A stretch of DNA of 32,135 nt from Bacteroidales bacterium (GCA_020860445.1 JAJBUH010000129.1:1-32135); one strand, 5' to 3'. Positions 1 through 8,059 are shown, numbered from the stretch's first letter. The notes: generated by a model from the sequence alone, not told the origin. Numbers and translations are program-made.

Positions 1-315
1 CCTGATTATGATACATATATTGATGATATAAGTAATCTCGAGGTTAGTAAATTCCTTAATAGGACAGATTGCGTGTTGATCCCCAATCTCACTTACAACC
101 CTCGCGCCTGTTTTATGCCTACTAATTGTATAGCTGATGGCTCAGTAGCCATCTTGACCACTTTATCCGGAGAGAAAGTTACCCAAGATGATTTGGCCTA
201 TTATGCTACTGATGAGTTTGGTAAATTTTACACAATTGCCAGAAATCGAGGTACCCGGTCTCTAAACATCGACAATAATTCAGTATTTTTCTTTGGCAAA
301 ATAAAAAGAGTATGA
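1..315 (+). CDS. C-terminal part of an N6-adenine DNA methyltransferase (5' end outside window)
   Basis: The reading frame is open from base 1, so the ORF-track start at 73 is internal and the gene begins outside the window. The visible ~104 residues carry a tail typical of large N6-adenine methylases of restriction-modification systems: a 'LIPNLTYNPRACFMP' block, then 'DGSVAIL', then 'FYTIARNRGTRSLN', ending in a beta-rich 'VFFFGKIKR'. The catalytic NPPY-type motif would lie upstream and is not visible. The stop overlaps the start of the next gene (ATGA), so the two are translationally coupled, which fits a modification subunit paired with its nuclease. The family call rests on recognition of the tail only. 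Confidence 0.6.
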   Translation, partial: PDYDTYIDDISNLEVSKFLNRTDCVLIPNLTYNPRACFMPTNCIADGSVAILTTLSGEKVTQDDLAYYATDEFGKFYTIARNRGTRSLNIDNNSVFFFGKIKRV

Positions 316-1499
316 TACAAACTATATCCACTTTCCTAAGCCAATTTGACTTTGATGTGAGAAAGTCGGGGGATGCAAGATTTATGGATCAGAAATGTAC
401 TCCTGATGTGGTTTGCTTTATAGCAGACTGCATTATAAACCTCAATCCCCAAGAAGATTTCACCGTGCACAATATTTGGGATATGAGATACTTCATAAAG
501 AACGCGTCGGCTATCTTTGGTAAACCTAGCCCCAAGAACACCTCAGCCAAACATGAATATGATAAATTTATCCAGCAACCCTTAAGAATGTTGGCTTATG
601 CCCATATACTGGATATTCAAAAATGTGGCAATAAGAATTATTACCGCATCGCCAATCCCGACATACTGGAATATATTGCCACAAAAGAACGTAATGCCTA
701 TAATTTCCTCTATCTTTATATCGTTAAAGTATTGGGAGATAGTAACATATTAAAAACATTTGAGGATTTCAAAAGAAAATGCCTCTTGGGACCTGTTACA
801 AATCAAGATTATTTGGATCTCAAAGAGAGATATACTCGCTTTATCATAGGCAATACAGCTATCAACAAGGCCGTTGAAGTTCATCGAATCTTCACAAAGG
901 TCCTAAATATCTATGCGGCAGAAAATGATATCCAAGGAACTGAGCGAGGACATCTCTCAAAGTATATCATTAGCTTCTCAGATTTGATGTATAATCGTAG
1001 AAATTGGCGCGACCTTGGTAAAGCTAAATCTATGACTAGACAAGAAGCAGCTAATGTAGAAGAAGAGGGTCAAAAAGATTACGACGAATATCAGGTTACA
1101 AAAGCCATAAATCTTATTCGAAAGATTCAAATTGAAAGCGAAGTTAAAGACCAATATGGGGTTGGAGAGGCCACCCAGGTTCATCATATCTTCCCCAAAT
1201 CTCAATTTCCTTTAATAGCTCATTACTTGGAGAACCTAATAAAACTTACTGCTACCCAACATTATACAAAAGCTCATCCTAAAAATCATACCCAAATAAC
1301 GAATAAGGACTACCAGTTGGTCTGTCTACTCGCTAAATCACAGACGATAGAAAAATCAATAAAAACTATAGGAGAAAAATACTATAGGAAAGATGCTTTC
1401 GTTTTCGTTATCAACACTGGACTCGATGCCAATCTAAATACAGATTTGACATTTCCTGAGATTCGAAGCCATTTAAGGGTGCTCTATAATGAAGGATAG
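312..1499 (+). CDS. HNH-type restriction endonuclease, partner of the upstream methyltransferase
   Basis: This 395-residue protein has a C-terminal HNH-like nuclease motif. 'VHHIFPKSQFP' (about residues 290-300) supplies the paired histidines, followed by 'LENLIKLTATQHYTKAHP' with the expected Asn and downstream His. The N-terminal two thirds, beginning 'FDFDVRKSGDARFMDQK', is probably the DNA-recognition part and resembles HNH restriction enzymes encoded beside methylases, although no specificity can be read from it. The start ATG overlaps the methylase stop by 4 nt. Role inferred: cleavage of unmodified DNA, with the methylase protecting the host. The gene is AT-rich compared with the rpo operon, consistent with transferred defence genes. 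An anti-phage nuclease without a cognate methylase is less likely given the coupling. Confidence 0.65.
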   Translation: MIQTISTFLSQFDFDVRKSGDARFMDQKCTPDVVCFIADCIINLNPQEDFTVHNIWDMRYFIKNASAIFGKPSPKNTSAKHEYDKFIQQPLRMLAYAHILDIQKCGNKNYYRIANPDILEYIATKERNAYNFLYLYIVKVLGDSNILKTFEDFKRKCLLGPVTNQDYLDLKERYTRFIIGNTAINKAVEVHRIFTKVLNIYAAENDIQGTERGHLSKYIISFSDLMYNRRNWRDLGKAKSMTRQEAANVEEEGQKDYDEYQVTKAINLIRKIQIESEVKDQYGVGEATQVHHIFPKSQFPLIAHYLENLIKLTATQHYTKAHPKNHTQITNKDYQLVCLLAKSQTIEKSIKTIGEKYYRKDAFVFVINTGLDANLNTDLTFPEIRSHLRVLYNEG

Positions 1500-1543
1500 G
1501 CCTCTTCTTCCGACTTCCAAGGCAAAAAGGATGCAGTATACAA

Positions 1544-1567
1544 GGAGGGATAATAGTTTATCCCTCC
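1544..1567 (+). terminator. Hairpin after the restriction-modification pair
   Basis: GGAGGGATAA and TTATCCCTCC form a perfect 10-bp stem with a 4-nt loop, about 45 nt after the endonuclease stop. There is no run of T after it, so it may be a weak terminator or a 3'-end stabiliser. It sits between convergent genes. The rest of 1500-1615 shows nothing recognisable. Confidence 0.5.
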
Positions 1568-1615
1568 CAACACTTCTATAGGGTCAGACTTGGGTAGGGT
1601 AGGCCTATATCTAAG

Positions 1616-2898
1616 TTACAGTTCGTCAATTTTGCCATTTACACAGTCTTCTTCGCGCATCTTTTCCTCAACCCAAGGATTTTCGCGCCTAAACGTTCTG
1701 TACTCCTTGTTTTGGATCACCGTCCAAACGAACACCGCGAAAGCCCCACTCCCAGAACTATGAACGGCCAGGCGTTCGGTTCGCTTACGGTGTCCCAGTA
1801 ATGCCCGATTGCCCAGAAGAAGGTGAAGAATACGGATATGAAGCAGACGATTTCCATGCTGCTGAAAATATCCACCCACACGCTTCTGTATCTCTTATGG
1901 GCCCTGGAGTCTTTCAATGTTTTGAGCGGAGGTTCTTTGTAGGGGATGTTGCGTTGTTTCAAATTATAATTGCGTTCACAGGCCATCTTATCCATGTCAA
2001 GCAGCTTGCGTCGTTGATGGGGGTCTGCGGGCCAGTAAACTCCGCAATCGTACGCCCTGAATCTCAGTCTCCAAACGTATTCCTCGCTGTCGCTTCGGAA
2101 TCGCAAAAGGTCAACGGGCCATTTCGGGTCTGAGGTTTTTTCCGCGCAATGCACGATGCGTTCAACGGTTCTCCCGTCGAGCCACGGGTAATTCGACCAA
2201 AGCGAAAGACAAGCCCAGCGGTAATTTCCGATTTTCATGATCGCGCACAGCTCTTTGAAAAACCACCAGTCGATTATGGGAACTTCCCAGCACAAGTCGG
2301 TGCGCCAAAACACTGGCTTGGTATGGAGGGGGTCGCGGCGATAACCGGTGTGGTCTGTGCAGGTGAAAACATAATCCACGTAACTGGGGGAACGCTTGAT
2401 GACGACGGGCTTCAAGCGCAAGGTCAGATTTTCACTCAGAAGCTCTTTCAATTCTTGAGGCGTGACTTCAAAATCCACCCGGCATTTTCCGGTTCGGAAA
2501 GGGTCAAGGCGTTTTCCGAGATACTCGCCCAGTATTGTTTCGGCTTCATCACTTATGCGGTCCAGCACTGGACTATAGATTTGCGTTTCCTTGGGCTGGT
2601 CCGTTTTTGCGTGTGCGAAATAGCAATCGAAAAACTTCTTTCTTTTGTTCCGCCAATACAATGCGTACGCGGCCAAAAAGCCTATGGGCAGCAGAATCAC
2701 CAGCCCTCCGTACGCAGAATCGAAGGAATCGGACCAATGGGCTACAAGCAGGAAACACGCGACCCAAACCGCAGTGTACAGAACCACCGCTCCCAGCCCC
2801 GTCCAAAACTCCGGGCGCTTTTGGAGCGCGTATTTCCAGCCTGATTTTATGTCCCGAAGGCCCCAGTTCCTGACCACGTTCCAGTCACGCTTGCCCAT
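1616..2898 (-). CDS. Membrane protein of unknown function, apparent frameshift near its C-terminus
   Basis: I do not recognise a family. The 404-residue ORF (1717-2931) begins with TTG; the in-frame ATG at 2898 (MGKRDWNVV) is a better start and overlaps the upstream gene by only 14 nt. Two hydrophobic segments lie near the N-terminus (VVLYTAVWVACFLLVAHW and GLVILLPIGFLAAYALYW), followed by a ~250-residue soluble Trp/Arg-rich domain and then a third segment (IVCFISVFFTFFWAIGHYW). A fourth segment starts as 'AWPFIVLGVG' and is broken. Adding one G to the GGGG run (plus-strand CCCC 1744-1747) joins it to 'AFAVFVWTVIQNKEYRTFRRENPWVEEKM...' in the next frame, ending at 1616. The given span is this reconstructed gene. 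The break may be a sequencing indel, a true mutation, or slippage. Confidence 0.55.
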
Positions 2899-3169
2899 GG
2901 CCGGAACTGCTGGATCGTGAAGAACGCTCAAGGTTCTCGCACCACTTCAGCATGGTTGCGAGGCCCTTGTTCTTCGCGCTTCTGCGGACCATCGCCACAT
3001 ACAGGCGCGAATCCTTGTGCGCGTACGCCCAGCCTATCGCGTACACCATCACGAGCGTTTGGATGGCGTAGAGGTACAAGAAGGCGGGCACGAGCCACCA
3101 GGAAATCGGCGCGATTCCGAACCACTTCAAGGCGACTAATACGAGTGTGAAAAACAATGCTATTCTCAT
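2885..3169 (-). CDS. Small membrane protein of unknown function
   Basis: A 94-residue protein with an ATG start and two hydrophobic stretches (IALFFTLVLVALKWFGI and WWLVPAFLYLYAIQTLVMVYAIGWAY), then a basic Ser-rich tail (RRSAKNKG ... SSRSSSSGHGQA). Two transmembrane helices with a cytosolic tail are likely. Its stop overlaps the best start of the downstream membrane-protein gene, so the two probably form one unit acting in the same membrane process. No family or catalytic motif was recognised, and no convincing promoter of the local type was found in the 44 nt before it. Confidence 0.5.
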   Translation of the reverse strand: MRIALFFTLVLVALKWFGIAPISWWLVPAFLYLYAIQTLVMVYAIGWAYAHKDSRLYVAMVRRSAKNKGLATMLKWCENLERSSRSSSSGHGQA

Positions 3170-3213
3170 ATAGGTGTCATTTTAGTTCGCAAATTAAGCC
3201 ATTAATTTCCAAT

Positions 3214-4203
3214 TCACAATGGCTTCTCTTCAAGGGATAGCCTCTGTTTTTTCATTACTACCCCACTCACCTCTTTGATGAATGAGGCGAGGATGGATTT
3301 TTGGAATTCTACATCGTCTGAGGATTCTAAGTTTTGGAGGAGGGTTGGCTGGAGGCGGAACCAGTAGCCGCGCATCATTTTGGTATAATACGCTGCCTTA
3401 TCGTAGGTGCCACCTTCCGAATTAACATTATTAAAGGTTTGTAGTGACTTTACGACTGGCGTGTTTTTATCCCAATTGATGTCAGGGATGCAAATCCAGA
3501 TGCGCGGGTCCTCGTACTCAAAGTTAATCCAAAACAGGGCATAGACACACTCGGCAATTACAAATTCTACATACTGTATGCCAGCCGAATAAGCCTTTGG
3601 CTTGGCTGAGGCGATATAGGGTCGCAATGTGGGTTGGGCCGATGGCTGGTTAAGCAATTTGCCCAGTATGGTGTACAGTGAGTATAGTGAATTGAGATTG
3701 TTGAGGCGCATAGGCTTATCGATTATCTGTATGTTGCACACACTGTTTAGGTATTGGCGGTATCCACTGATGAGACTGCGTTCTTCTGGGTCCGAAGGTT
3801 GCAAAGCCCGCATGCTTAGGCTAAACTCTTCCCAGGTCTTGACATCATAGCCGTCCATCTCCATCTCGTAATTGACTATGTATCCAAACCTGGCCGAGGG
3901 GATGCCATAGGCTCTTTCGTACTGCCCGAAATGATGGTTGGTGTCGCCAATCTTCACCTCAATCATGTAATGATTGCCATCGGCCATATCTATAAAGAAA
4001 TCGACACGGCTATCGCCGGAATTGGCATCGGGCTGCTCCCTCCTCACCTCAACTACTTGACCTATGTCTATCCCCGGAAAGAAGAAGCGCAGCCAATGTT
4101 TCCTAAAGGCTGGCGACACCTCTTGCATTATCCAAGTCATATTTGACAGGTCGTTCTCAGCTCGATAAAACGTTGTCAGTCTATGGAAAAAGCTGTTTGT
4201 CAT
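3214..4203 (-). CDS. PD-(D/E)XK nuclease superfamily protein
   Basis: This 329-residue protein has a nuclease-like core in its N-terminal third: 'SRVDFFIDMADGNHYMIEVKIGD', giving Asp68, then Glu82-x-Lys84 at the spacing seen in PD-(D/E)XK enzymes, followed by 'HHFGQYERAYG', which resembles the helix with the conserved Gln/Tyr. The C-terminal ~200 residues (with 'WIMQEVSPAF' at the front and an aromatic 'RGYWFRLQP' near the end) have no assignment. Known relatives are stand-alone Bacteroidetes proteins near defence or mobile genes, and the substrate is unknown. It is monocistronic, with a clear promoter upstream, lying between a membrane unit and the AbiE remnant. It could act in defence or DNA repair; this is inference. 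Confidence 0.6.
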   Translation of the reverse strand: MTNSFFHRLTTFYRAENDLSNMTWIMQEVSPAFRKHWLRFFFPGIDIGQVVEVRREQPDANSGDSRVDFFIDMADGNHYMIEVKIGDTNHHFGQYERAYGIPSARFGYIVNYEMEMDGYDVKTWEEFSLSMRALQPSDPEERSLISGYRQYLNSVCNIQIIDKPMRLNNLNSLYSLYTILGKLLNQPSAQPTLRPYIASAKPKAYSAGIQYVEFVIAECVYALFWINFEYEDPRIWICIPDINWDKNTPVVKSLQTFNNVNSEGGTYDKAAYYTKMMRGYWFRLQPTLLQNLESSDDVEFQKSILASFIKEVSGVVMKKQRLSLEEKPL

Positions 4204-4254
4204 CTCATTTTAAATAAGCATAAGGAATTCTGGGGCGCAAGCCAAACGCAATGG

Positions 4255-4284
4255 CAAAATTAGCGTATTTCCCTATTTCTCAAA
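4255..4284 (-). promoter_or_regulatory. Bacteroidetes-type promoter for the PD-(D/E)XK gene
   Basis: On the minus strand TTTG is followed after 18 nt by TAATTTTG (TAnnTTTG pattern), about 50 nt before the ATG at 4203. The spacing is one short of the usual 19-21. Confidence 0.55.
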
Positions 4285-4329
4285 AATTTCCTCCTAAAAA
4301 TTTTCTCCCATCCACTCTGTGTACCTAGT

Positions 4330-4362
4330 ACAGGTCCCCCTTCTCACCTTTTTCATAAAAGC
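4330..4362 (+). repeat. 33-nt dispersed repeat, copy 1
   Basis: ACAGGTC, 8 variable nt, then CACCTTTTTCATAAAAGC. It matches 8060-8092 at 29 of 33 positions, with the last 18 nt identical. It lies in the ~300-nt gap 4204-4502, which otherwise holds only the promoter at 4255-4284 and a possible -7 element (TAATTTTG, 4452-4459) ahead of abiEi. Confidence 0.65.
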
Positions 4363-4502
4363 AACCAGAGATAGGGATTCTTTTCGATGAGACTACCAAA
4401 TTTTTGTTGGATTTTATATGGTTTGTTGATGGTGATTTGAGAAAAATTTTCTAATTTTGCGTTATAATTAAAAGGATTGAACTCAAAATGTGATACAACC
4501 CA

Positions 4503-5075
4503 ATGAATAGTTCAAGAAATGTCATATTGCCAACCCTGCTGGCTCAGTCACAGACTGTATTCTCCTGTGATAGCGTACGACTATTGCTGGGTAGTACACC
4601 TATAGATAATATTTCTTGGAATCTTAATTACTACGCTAAGAATGGCTGGCTCGTAAATCCTCGTCGTGGGTTTTACGCTAAGCCAAACTACAATCCTGAA
4701 GAATTGGCCAATAAGCTGATTACCCCCAGTTATCTTTCCCTTACCTATATGTTGCAAAAATACGGTATGATTTTTCAATATTCCGAAACCATCACAGCCG
4801 TATCTTATCTTTCTCGTATGATTCCTGTTGACAATTTTCTGATTGAATATAGGAGAATCAAAGAAATCATTCTAATAGATCCCCGAGGAATAGAACAAAG
4901 AAATGGCATCAGTTATGCTACACCTGAAAGAGCCTTCCTCGACACGCTCTACTTAAATTCTAATTTTACCTTTGACAATCTTTCTTGTATAGATAAGGGG
5001 GCAGTTGAGGCCCTCCTACCAATTTATTCTAATAAATCCCTAAACAAGCGAGTAGCTTCTCTCATTAAAATCTAA
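4503..5075 (+). CDS. abiEi: AbiEi-type antitoxin of a type IV toxin-antitoxin system
   Basis: A 190-residue protein with the layout of AbiEi antitoxins: an N-terminal winged-helix part ('SVRLLLG' ... 'WNLNYYAKNGWLVNPRRGFYA'), then the antitoxin part with 'TPERAFLDTLYL' near residue 140. In known AbiE systems the antitoxin represses its own promoter and counteracts AbiEii, a nucleotidyltransferase toxin causing abortive infection. Here the stop overlaps the start of the toxin frame (TAATG), the usual arrangement, but the toxin gene is broken. The antitoxin therefore appears orphaned and may persist as an autorepressor or an anti-addiction remnant. A TAATTTTG -7-like element lies ~45 nt upstream, without a well-spaced -33 partner. 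Confidence 0.75.
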   Translation: MNSSRNVILPTLLAQSQTVFSCDSVRLLLGSTPIDNISWNLNYYAKNGWLVNPRRGFYAKPNYNPEELANKLITPSYLSLTYMLQKYGMIFQYSETITAVSYLSRMIPVDNFLIEYRRIKEIILIDPRGIEQRNGISYATPERAFLDTLYLNSNFTFDNLSCIDKGAVEALLPIYSNKSLNKRVASLIKI

Positions 5076-5438
5076 TGGATACCAATAAACATAAATACTT
5101 CATGCTACAGATTCTGAAGGAAATCTTCACGGATCCGTTACTCTCTACATGTGGATCGTAGCGAAGTTAGTGGTAGAGATGTATTCGACTGCTGGTTCTT
5201 CCTCGACCGCCAAATGTCAGTCAACCCAAATATTGTAGAACTAAGAATGGGCAAATCCCTTTCTGATCATATTGGAGACTGTATCACAAGCCTTCAGTCA
5301 GTAAGTGATAAAAGTATAATGAATGGATTAGGGGAAGTTACGGATGCCAAAATGAAACCTTTCGTGAAAAACAAGTTAAGAAAGGATCTGATACAAAAAC
5401 TTACCTTCTTCCAACAATTTCCTATTATAGATCAATAA
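5075..5438 (+). pseudogene. abiEii toxin remnant with internal deletion
   Basis: The frame begins with ATG overlapping the antitoxin stop and encodes 'MDTNKHKYFMLQILKEIFTDPLLSTC', which is the normal start of AbiEii nucleotidyltransferase toxins, then hits TAG at 5159. From about 5151 the next frame encodes 'SGRDVFDCWFFLDRQMSVNP...KNKLRKDLIQKLTFFQQF', the normal C-terminal part. The whole catalytic middle (the GG-T-L and DLDF region of the family) is missing, roughly 150 residues. The ORF-track protein of 95 residues (GTG start) is therefore only the C-terminal stub. Loss of the toxin core with retention of an intact antitoxin implies an inactive system. Confidence 0.75.
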
Positions 5439-5485
5439 ACCATATTGTCTATCTATAGTGATTCTCACTACTACAAGATAAGGGG

Positions 5486-5546
5486 AACTATAAAATATGA
5501 ACTGCTAATGTGATTGAATCACATTAGCAGTTCATATTTTATAGTT
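5486..5546. repeat. Perfect 30-bp-arm palindrome between convergent frames
   Basis: AACTATAAAATATGAACTGC... is followed, after a single central G, by its exact 30-nt reverse complement. It is AT-rich and sits between the end of the abiE remnant and the convergent Bro-N-like fragment, whose stop codon touches its right end. It could be a bidirectional terminator or the footprint of a mobile element. Confidence 0.85.
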
Positions 5547-5926
5547 ATACTTGAGACTTTTCCCCTTTATCCCTTCCAATTAAAGCTCCCATATTCTCTT
5601 TGAAATCCAACCAAATGCGAGTGCTACGGCTTCTATTTTTCAGTTTGTGAGTATCACTCACGAACTGAAGGCCTTGAGTCACCAATTTACGCTTTAACCA
5701 TCTCCAATAGTTACCAGCTTTTGTATAGTCCGGTTCATTATTGATGGCGCGCACAATATCCGTTGCGGAATTACTGGCCATGTCCTCAGCTGTACCCGGG
5801 CCGAATGGCCGTCCCAGCATTTGTCATAAAAGCATCCGAAGATACGCCAATCCCGCCTCACTCTATAGCAAAATCCACAAATGAGAGAAGCCATTTTTCA
5901 TACAGACTCCTAATTTTAAGGAGAAT
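5545..5926 (-). pseudogene. Decayed Bro-N / antirepressor-like gene fragment
   Basis: The 91-residue ORF (5545-5820) contains 'KAGNYWRWLKRKLVTQGLQFVSDTHKLK', which resembles the block found after the start of the Bro-N-like proteins common in Bacteroidetes. Just upstream, in another frame, 'KIRSLYEKWLLSFVDFAIE' resembles the start of the same proteins (R-I-R ... W-x-x-S-V-V-D) and ends at a stop. The pieces would be joined only by shifting frame, and the C-terminal DNA-interaction half is missing, so I read it as a relic. Phage antirepressor function is known for some Bro-N proteins; nothing here suggests an active product. The remaining 5927-6025 shows no gene. Confidence 0.4.
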
Positions 5927-6025
5927 CCTATCCGAACAAATCCTCCATTGTCACTTGGCAATGGATATCATGGGCTTAAGGAAGCCCTATCAGTGGCTCA
6001 CTTTTTCTGCAAATATACAAAAAAT

Positions 6026-6087
6026 CTCTGAACTCAGCGGAAATGTACCTTTTTTCACCACATTTCCGCTGAGTTCAGAGTTTTTTT
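6026..6087 (+). terminator. 21-bp perfect stem with T7 tail; part of a repeat family
   Basis: CTCTGAACTCAGCGGAAATGT and its exact reverse complement (6060-6080) flank a 13-nt loop and are followed by seven T. A run of A lies on the other side, so it can act in both directions, including as terminator for the AlbA_2 gene ending at 6125. The right arm plus two bases recurs at 8110-8132. Confidence 0.75.
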
Positions 6088-6124
6088 GCGATGTTGTCTA
6101 CACTGGACAGGTCAACCTTTACGC

Positions 6125-7834
6125 TTATTGGGTGATGTGCCACTGGCCGCGCTTGGCTGAGCCGTGATAGGAGATTTGGGGCAAGTGCTTGAGTTGGCGC
6201 TTGATGGTGCTGCGGCTTACATGGCACTGCTCTGCTAACTCATCGAGGGTAATGGTGGGCGTGGCAGCCACCGCCTTGATGATGGCGTTGCTCAGGGCCT
6301 CGCCCTTGAGGCGAGGCGGAGCAACATAGGCCGGAGTAGGCGGAGTCACATCGACTGGAGCTGGCTGAGCTGCATAGGTAGGAGTCGGCGCAGCACCATA
6401 GGCTGGGGCGGTGGGAGCAGCATCTATGACGGCTCGTGGCTGCCTATGCTCAGCTGCCCGACGCTGCTCTATTTCCTGCAATATCGAGGATGGACGGCGA
6501 GACAGGTAGGGAACTGCCGGCTCTGAAGCCCCTAGTGGACCCTGAGTAGCAGATGGCGCATACAGGCGCAACATGGCTTCGATGTCGGGGCCGTCTGGAC
6601 CAACGGGCAGATGCAGCCGAGTGCGGAATACCCCGTTGAGGGCAGTCTCTTGTAGCGTAGGAATCTCATGGTATACAATGGGCCATACCGAGAATATAGT
6701 AGAGACCCCGCTGCCGGCTCGTTCGCCAAATTTGATGAAGGAGAACATTTTGAGCAGCACGGCCCCTCTTGGATCCGAAATGCTGCCTTGGATGGCTGAA
6801 TCGACGGATATGCGCATGTTGCCTGGGTTTTCAAAGGTGAATCCGTCATCATCTTTGGTGATTACCACCCCTTGGCGCCCATAGTAATCGGCGTTGGTGA
6901 GGGTGTTGGTCAGCGCCTCGCGCAGCATTTGGTGGATGGGAGTGTCATCATCGCGGAAGACGCCTCGCATTGCGAATGGCACCTTGAGGTCGGCCTGAAG
7001 GCGCGTGAGTGCCTTGACGGCGAAGTCGAACAAGTTGCCGCTCCAGTCGCCAGTCTGCGAAGTGATACGGTCGACCCAACGGGTGTGCAGCACTTTCCTT
7101 TTCTCTTTGAAGTCGAGAAAATAGTTGGGAAATTTGCGGGTAATCTCGTATTCGTAGCCAAACATCAGCAACCCGGCCGCTGTGGGATGGAATTTCATGT
7201 CCTTGCCGACGCCCATGGCGCCGAGATAGCGCAGAAATTGTGTATCATCGGTGTTGTTCCAGTGGTGTGTAGGGTGAGTGTCGCGGAATACCTGACGGTA
7301 TGCCTTGATTGTTTCTTGGCAAAATACCGTCTCGTCCATCTCATCGATTACCTCGCAATCGAGCGATGATGAGGAGGAATCGCGCAGCATGGCACTTACT
7401 TCATCGGGTGAGCACAGAAAGTCGCCATCACCGTATCGGCGGTACGAGCCGGTGCGGGGATCGGGGCCCTTGGAGATAGGTCTGAGCTCGCGCTCGACGC
7501 GTGGCACCTCGATAGCCATGACGCTCTTGCCATCGATGTCTACGACGGTGACCATCGAGTGAGTGAGGATGTTGATGCTAGCTTTTTGCCGATTGCCGGC
7601 CATGCACCACAGGTCTTTTTCTGTCTTGCGGGCATCAGGCAGCCCCTCGACAAATAGCTTGCCGGTCTTTTTGTCCTCGCCCACGCCGAGCAGTATCACG
7701 CCCCCGTCGGTGTTGGCGAATGCGGAATAGGTCTCCCAGAGCGAATCGGGGAACCCGCCCTTGGCGCTTTTGGCCTCGATGTGGTCGCCTTCGCCTTGGT
7801 GTATGGCTTGCAGTATTTGGTCTTTAGTCATCAT
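6125..7834 (-). CDS. AlbA_2-domain regulator with HATPase domain, Pro/Ala linker and C-terminal HTH
   Basis: This 569-residue protein starts with an AlbA_2 (Schlafen-type) domain: 'HIEAKSAKGGFPDSLWETYSAFANTDGGVILLGVGED' (residues ~18-55). A second domain follows, of the kind found in RecG-like HATPase_c_4 proteins: 'HQMLREALTNTLTNADYYG' from about residue 300, and 'KFGERAGSGVSTIF'. Between roughly 445 and 510 is a low-complexity Pro/Ala/Tyr linker, and residues ~512-569 form a winged helix ('ITLDELAEQCHVSRSTIKRQLKHL'). Family members are presumed nucleic-acid-binding transcription regulators, but the ligand is unknown. The gene is monocistronic with its own promoter and repeats on both sides. 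ATG ATG offers two adjacent starts. The long linker is unusual. Confidence 0.75.
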   Translation of the reverse strand: MMTKDQILQAIHQGEGDHIEAKSAKGGFPDSLWETYSAFANTDGGVILLGVGEDKKTGKLFVEGLPDARKTEKDLWCMAGNRQKASINILTHSMVTVVDIDGKSVMAIEVPRVERELRPISKGPDPRTGSYRRYGDGDFLCSPDEVSAMLRDSSSSSLDCEVIDEMDETVFCQETIKAYRQVFRDTHPTHHWNNTDDTQFLRYLGAMGVGKDMKFHPTAAGLLMFGYEYEITRKFPNYFLDFKEKRKVLHTRWVDRITSQTGDWSGNLFDFAVKALTRLQADLKVPFAMRGVFRDDDTPIHQMLREALTNTLTNADYYGRQGVVITKDDDGFTFENPGNMRISVDSAIQGSISDPRGAVLLKMFSFIKFGERAGSGVSTIFSVWPIVYHEIPTLQETALNGVFRTRLHLPVGPDGPDIEAMLRLYAPSATQGPLGASEPAVPYLSRRPSSILQEIEQRRAAEHRQPRAVIDAAPTAPAYGAAPTPTYAAQPAPVDVTPPTPAYVAPPRLKGEALSNAIIKAVAATPTITLDELAEQCHVSRSTIKRQLKHLPQISYHGSAKRGQWHITQ

Positions 7835-7858
7835 GGCTCATCTCTTTTAAATCCGCCA

Positions 7859-7890
7859 CAAAGGTACGGCTTTTTTCGGGTTCTTCCAAA
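7859..7890 (-). promoter_or_regulatory. Promoter of the AlbA_2 regulator gene
   Basis: The minus strand has TTTG, 20 nt, TACCTTTG, a full match to the Bacteroidetes consensus, with the -7 element about 25 nt before the ATG. The rest of the 7835-8154 gap holds the repeats at 8060-8132. Confidence 0.75.
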
Positions 7891-8059
7891 TTTTTGACCC
7901 TAAATTTTCAATTATTCAGGCTCTTTTTTTTTAATTTTGACCCTCTAAGACCAAAAACGCACCTTAATCTCATTTTAATAGAGGTTCAATAAGACTTTCC
8001 CTATCACATTCCATAACAAAATAATGTCAGGCTTTACTCCTCTGTCAGGTACACCCAGG

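Noticed and set aside
2149-2844. 231-residue plus-strand ORF opposite the membrane-protein gene
   Set aside because: It is a shadow frame; the minus-strand protein has coherent membrane segments and a plausible partner.
5763-6167. 134-residue plus-strand ORF
   Set aside because: It runs through the hairpin at 6026-6080 and the end of the AlbA_2 gene, with no recognisable motif.
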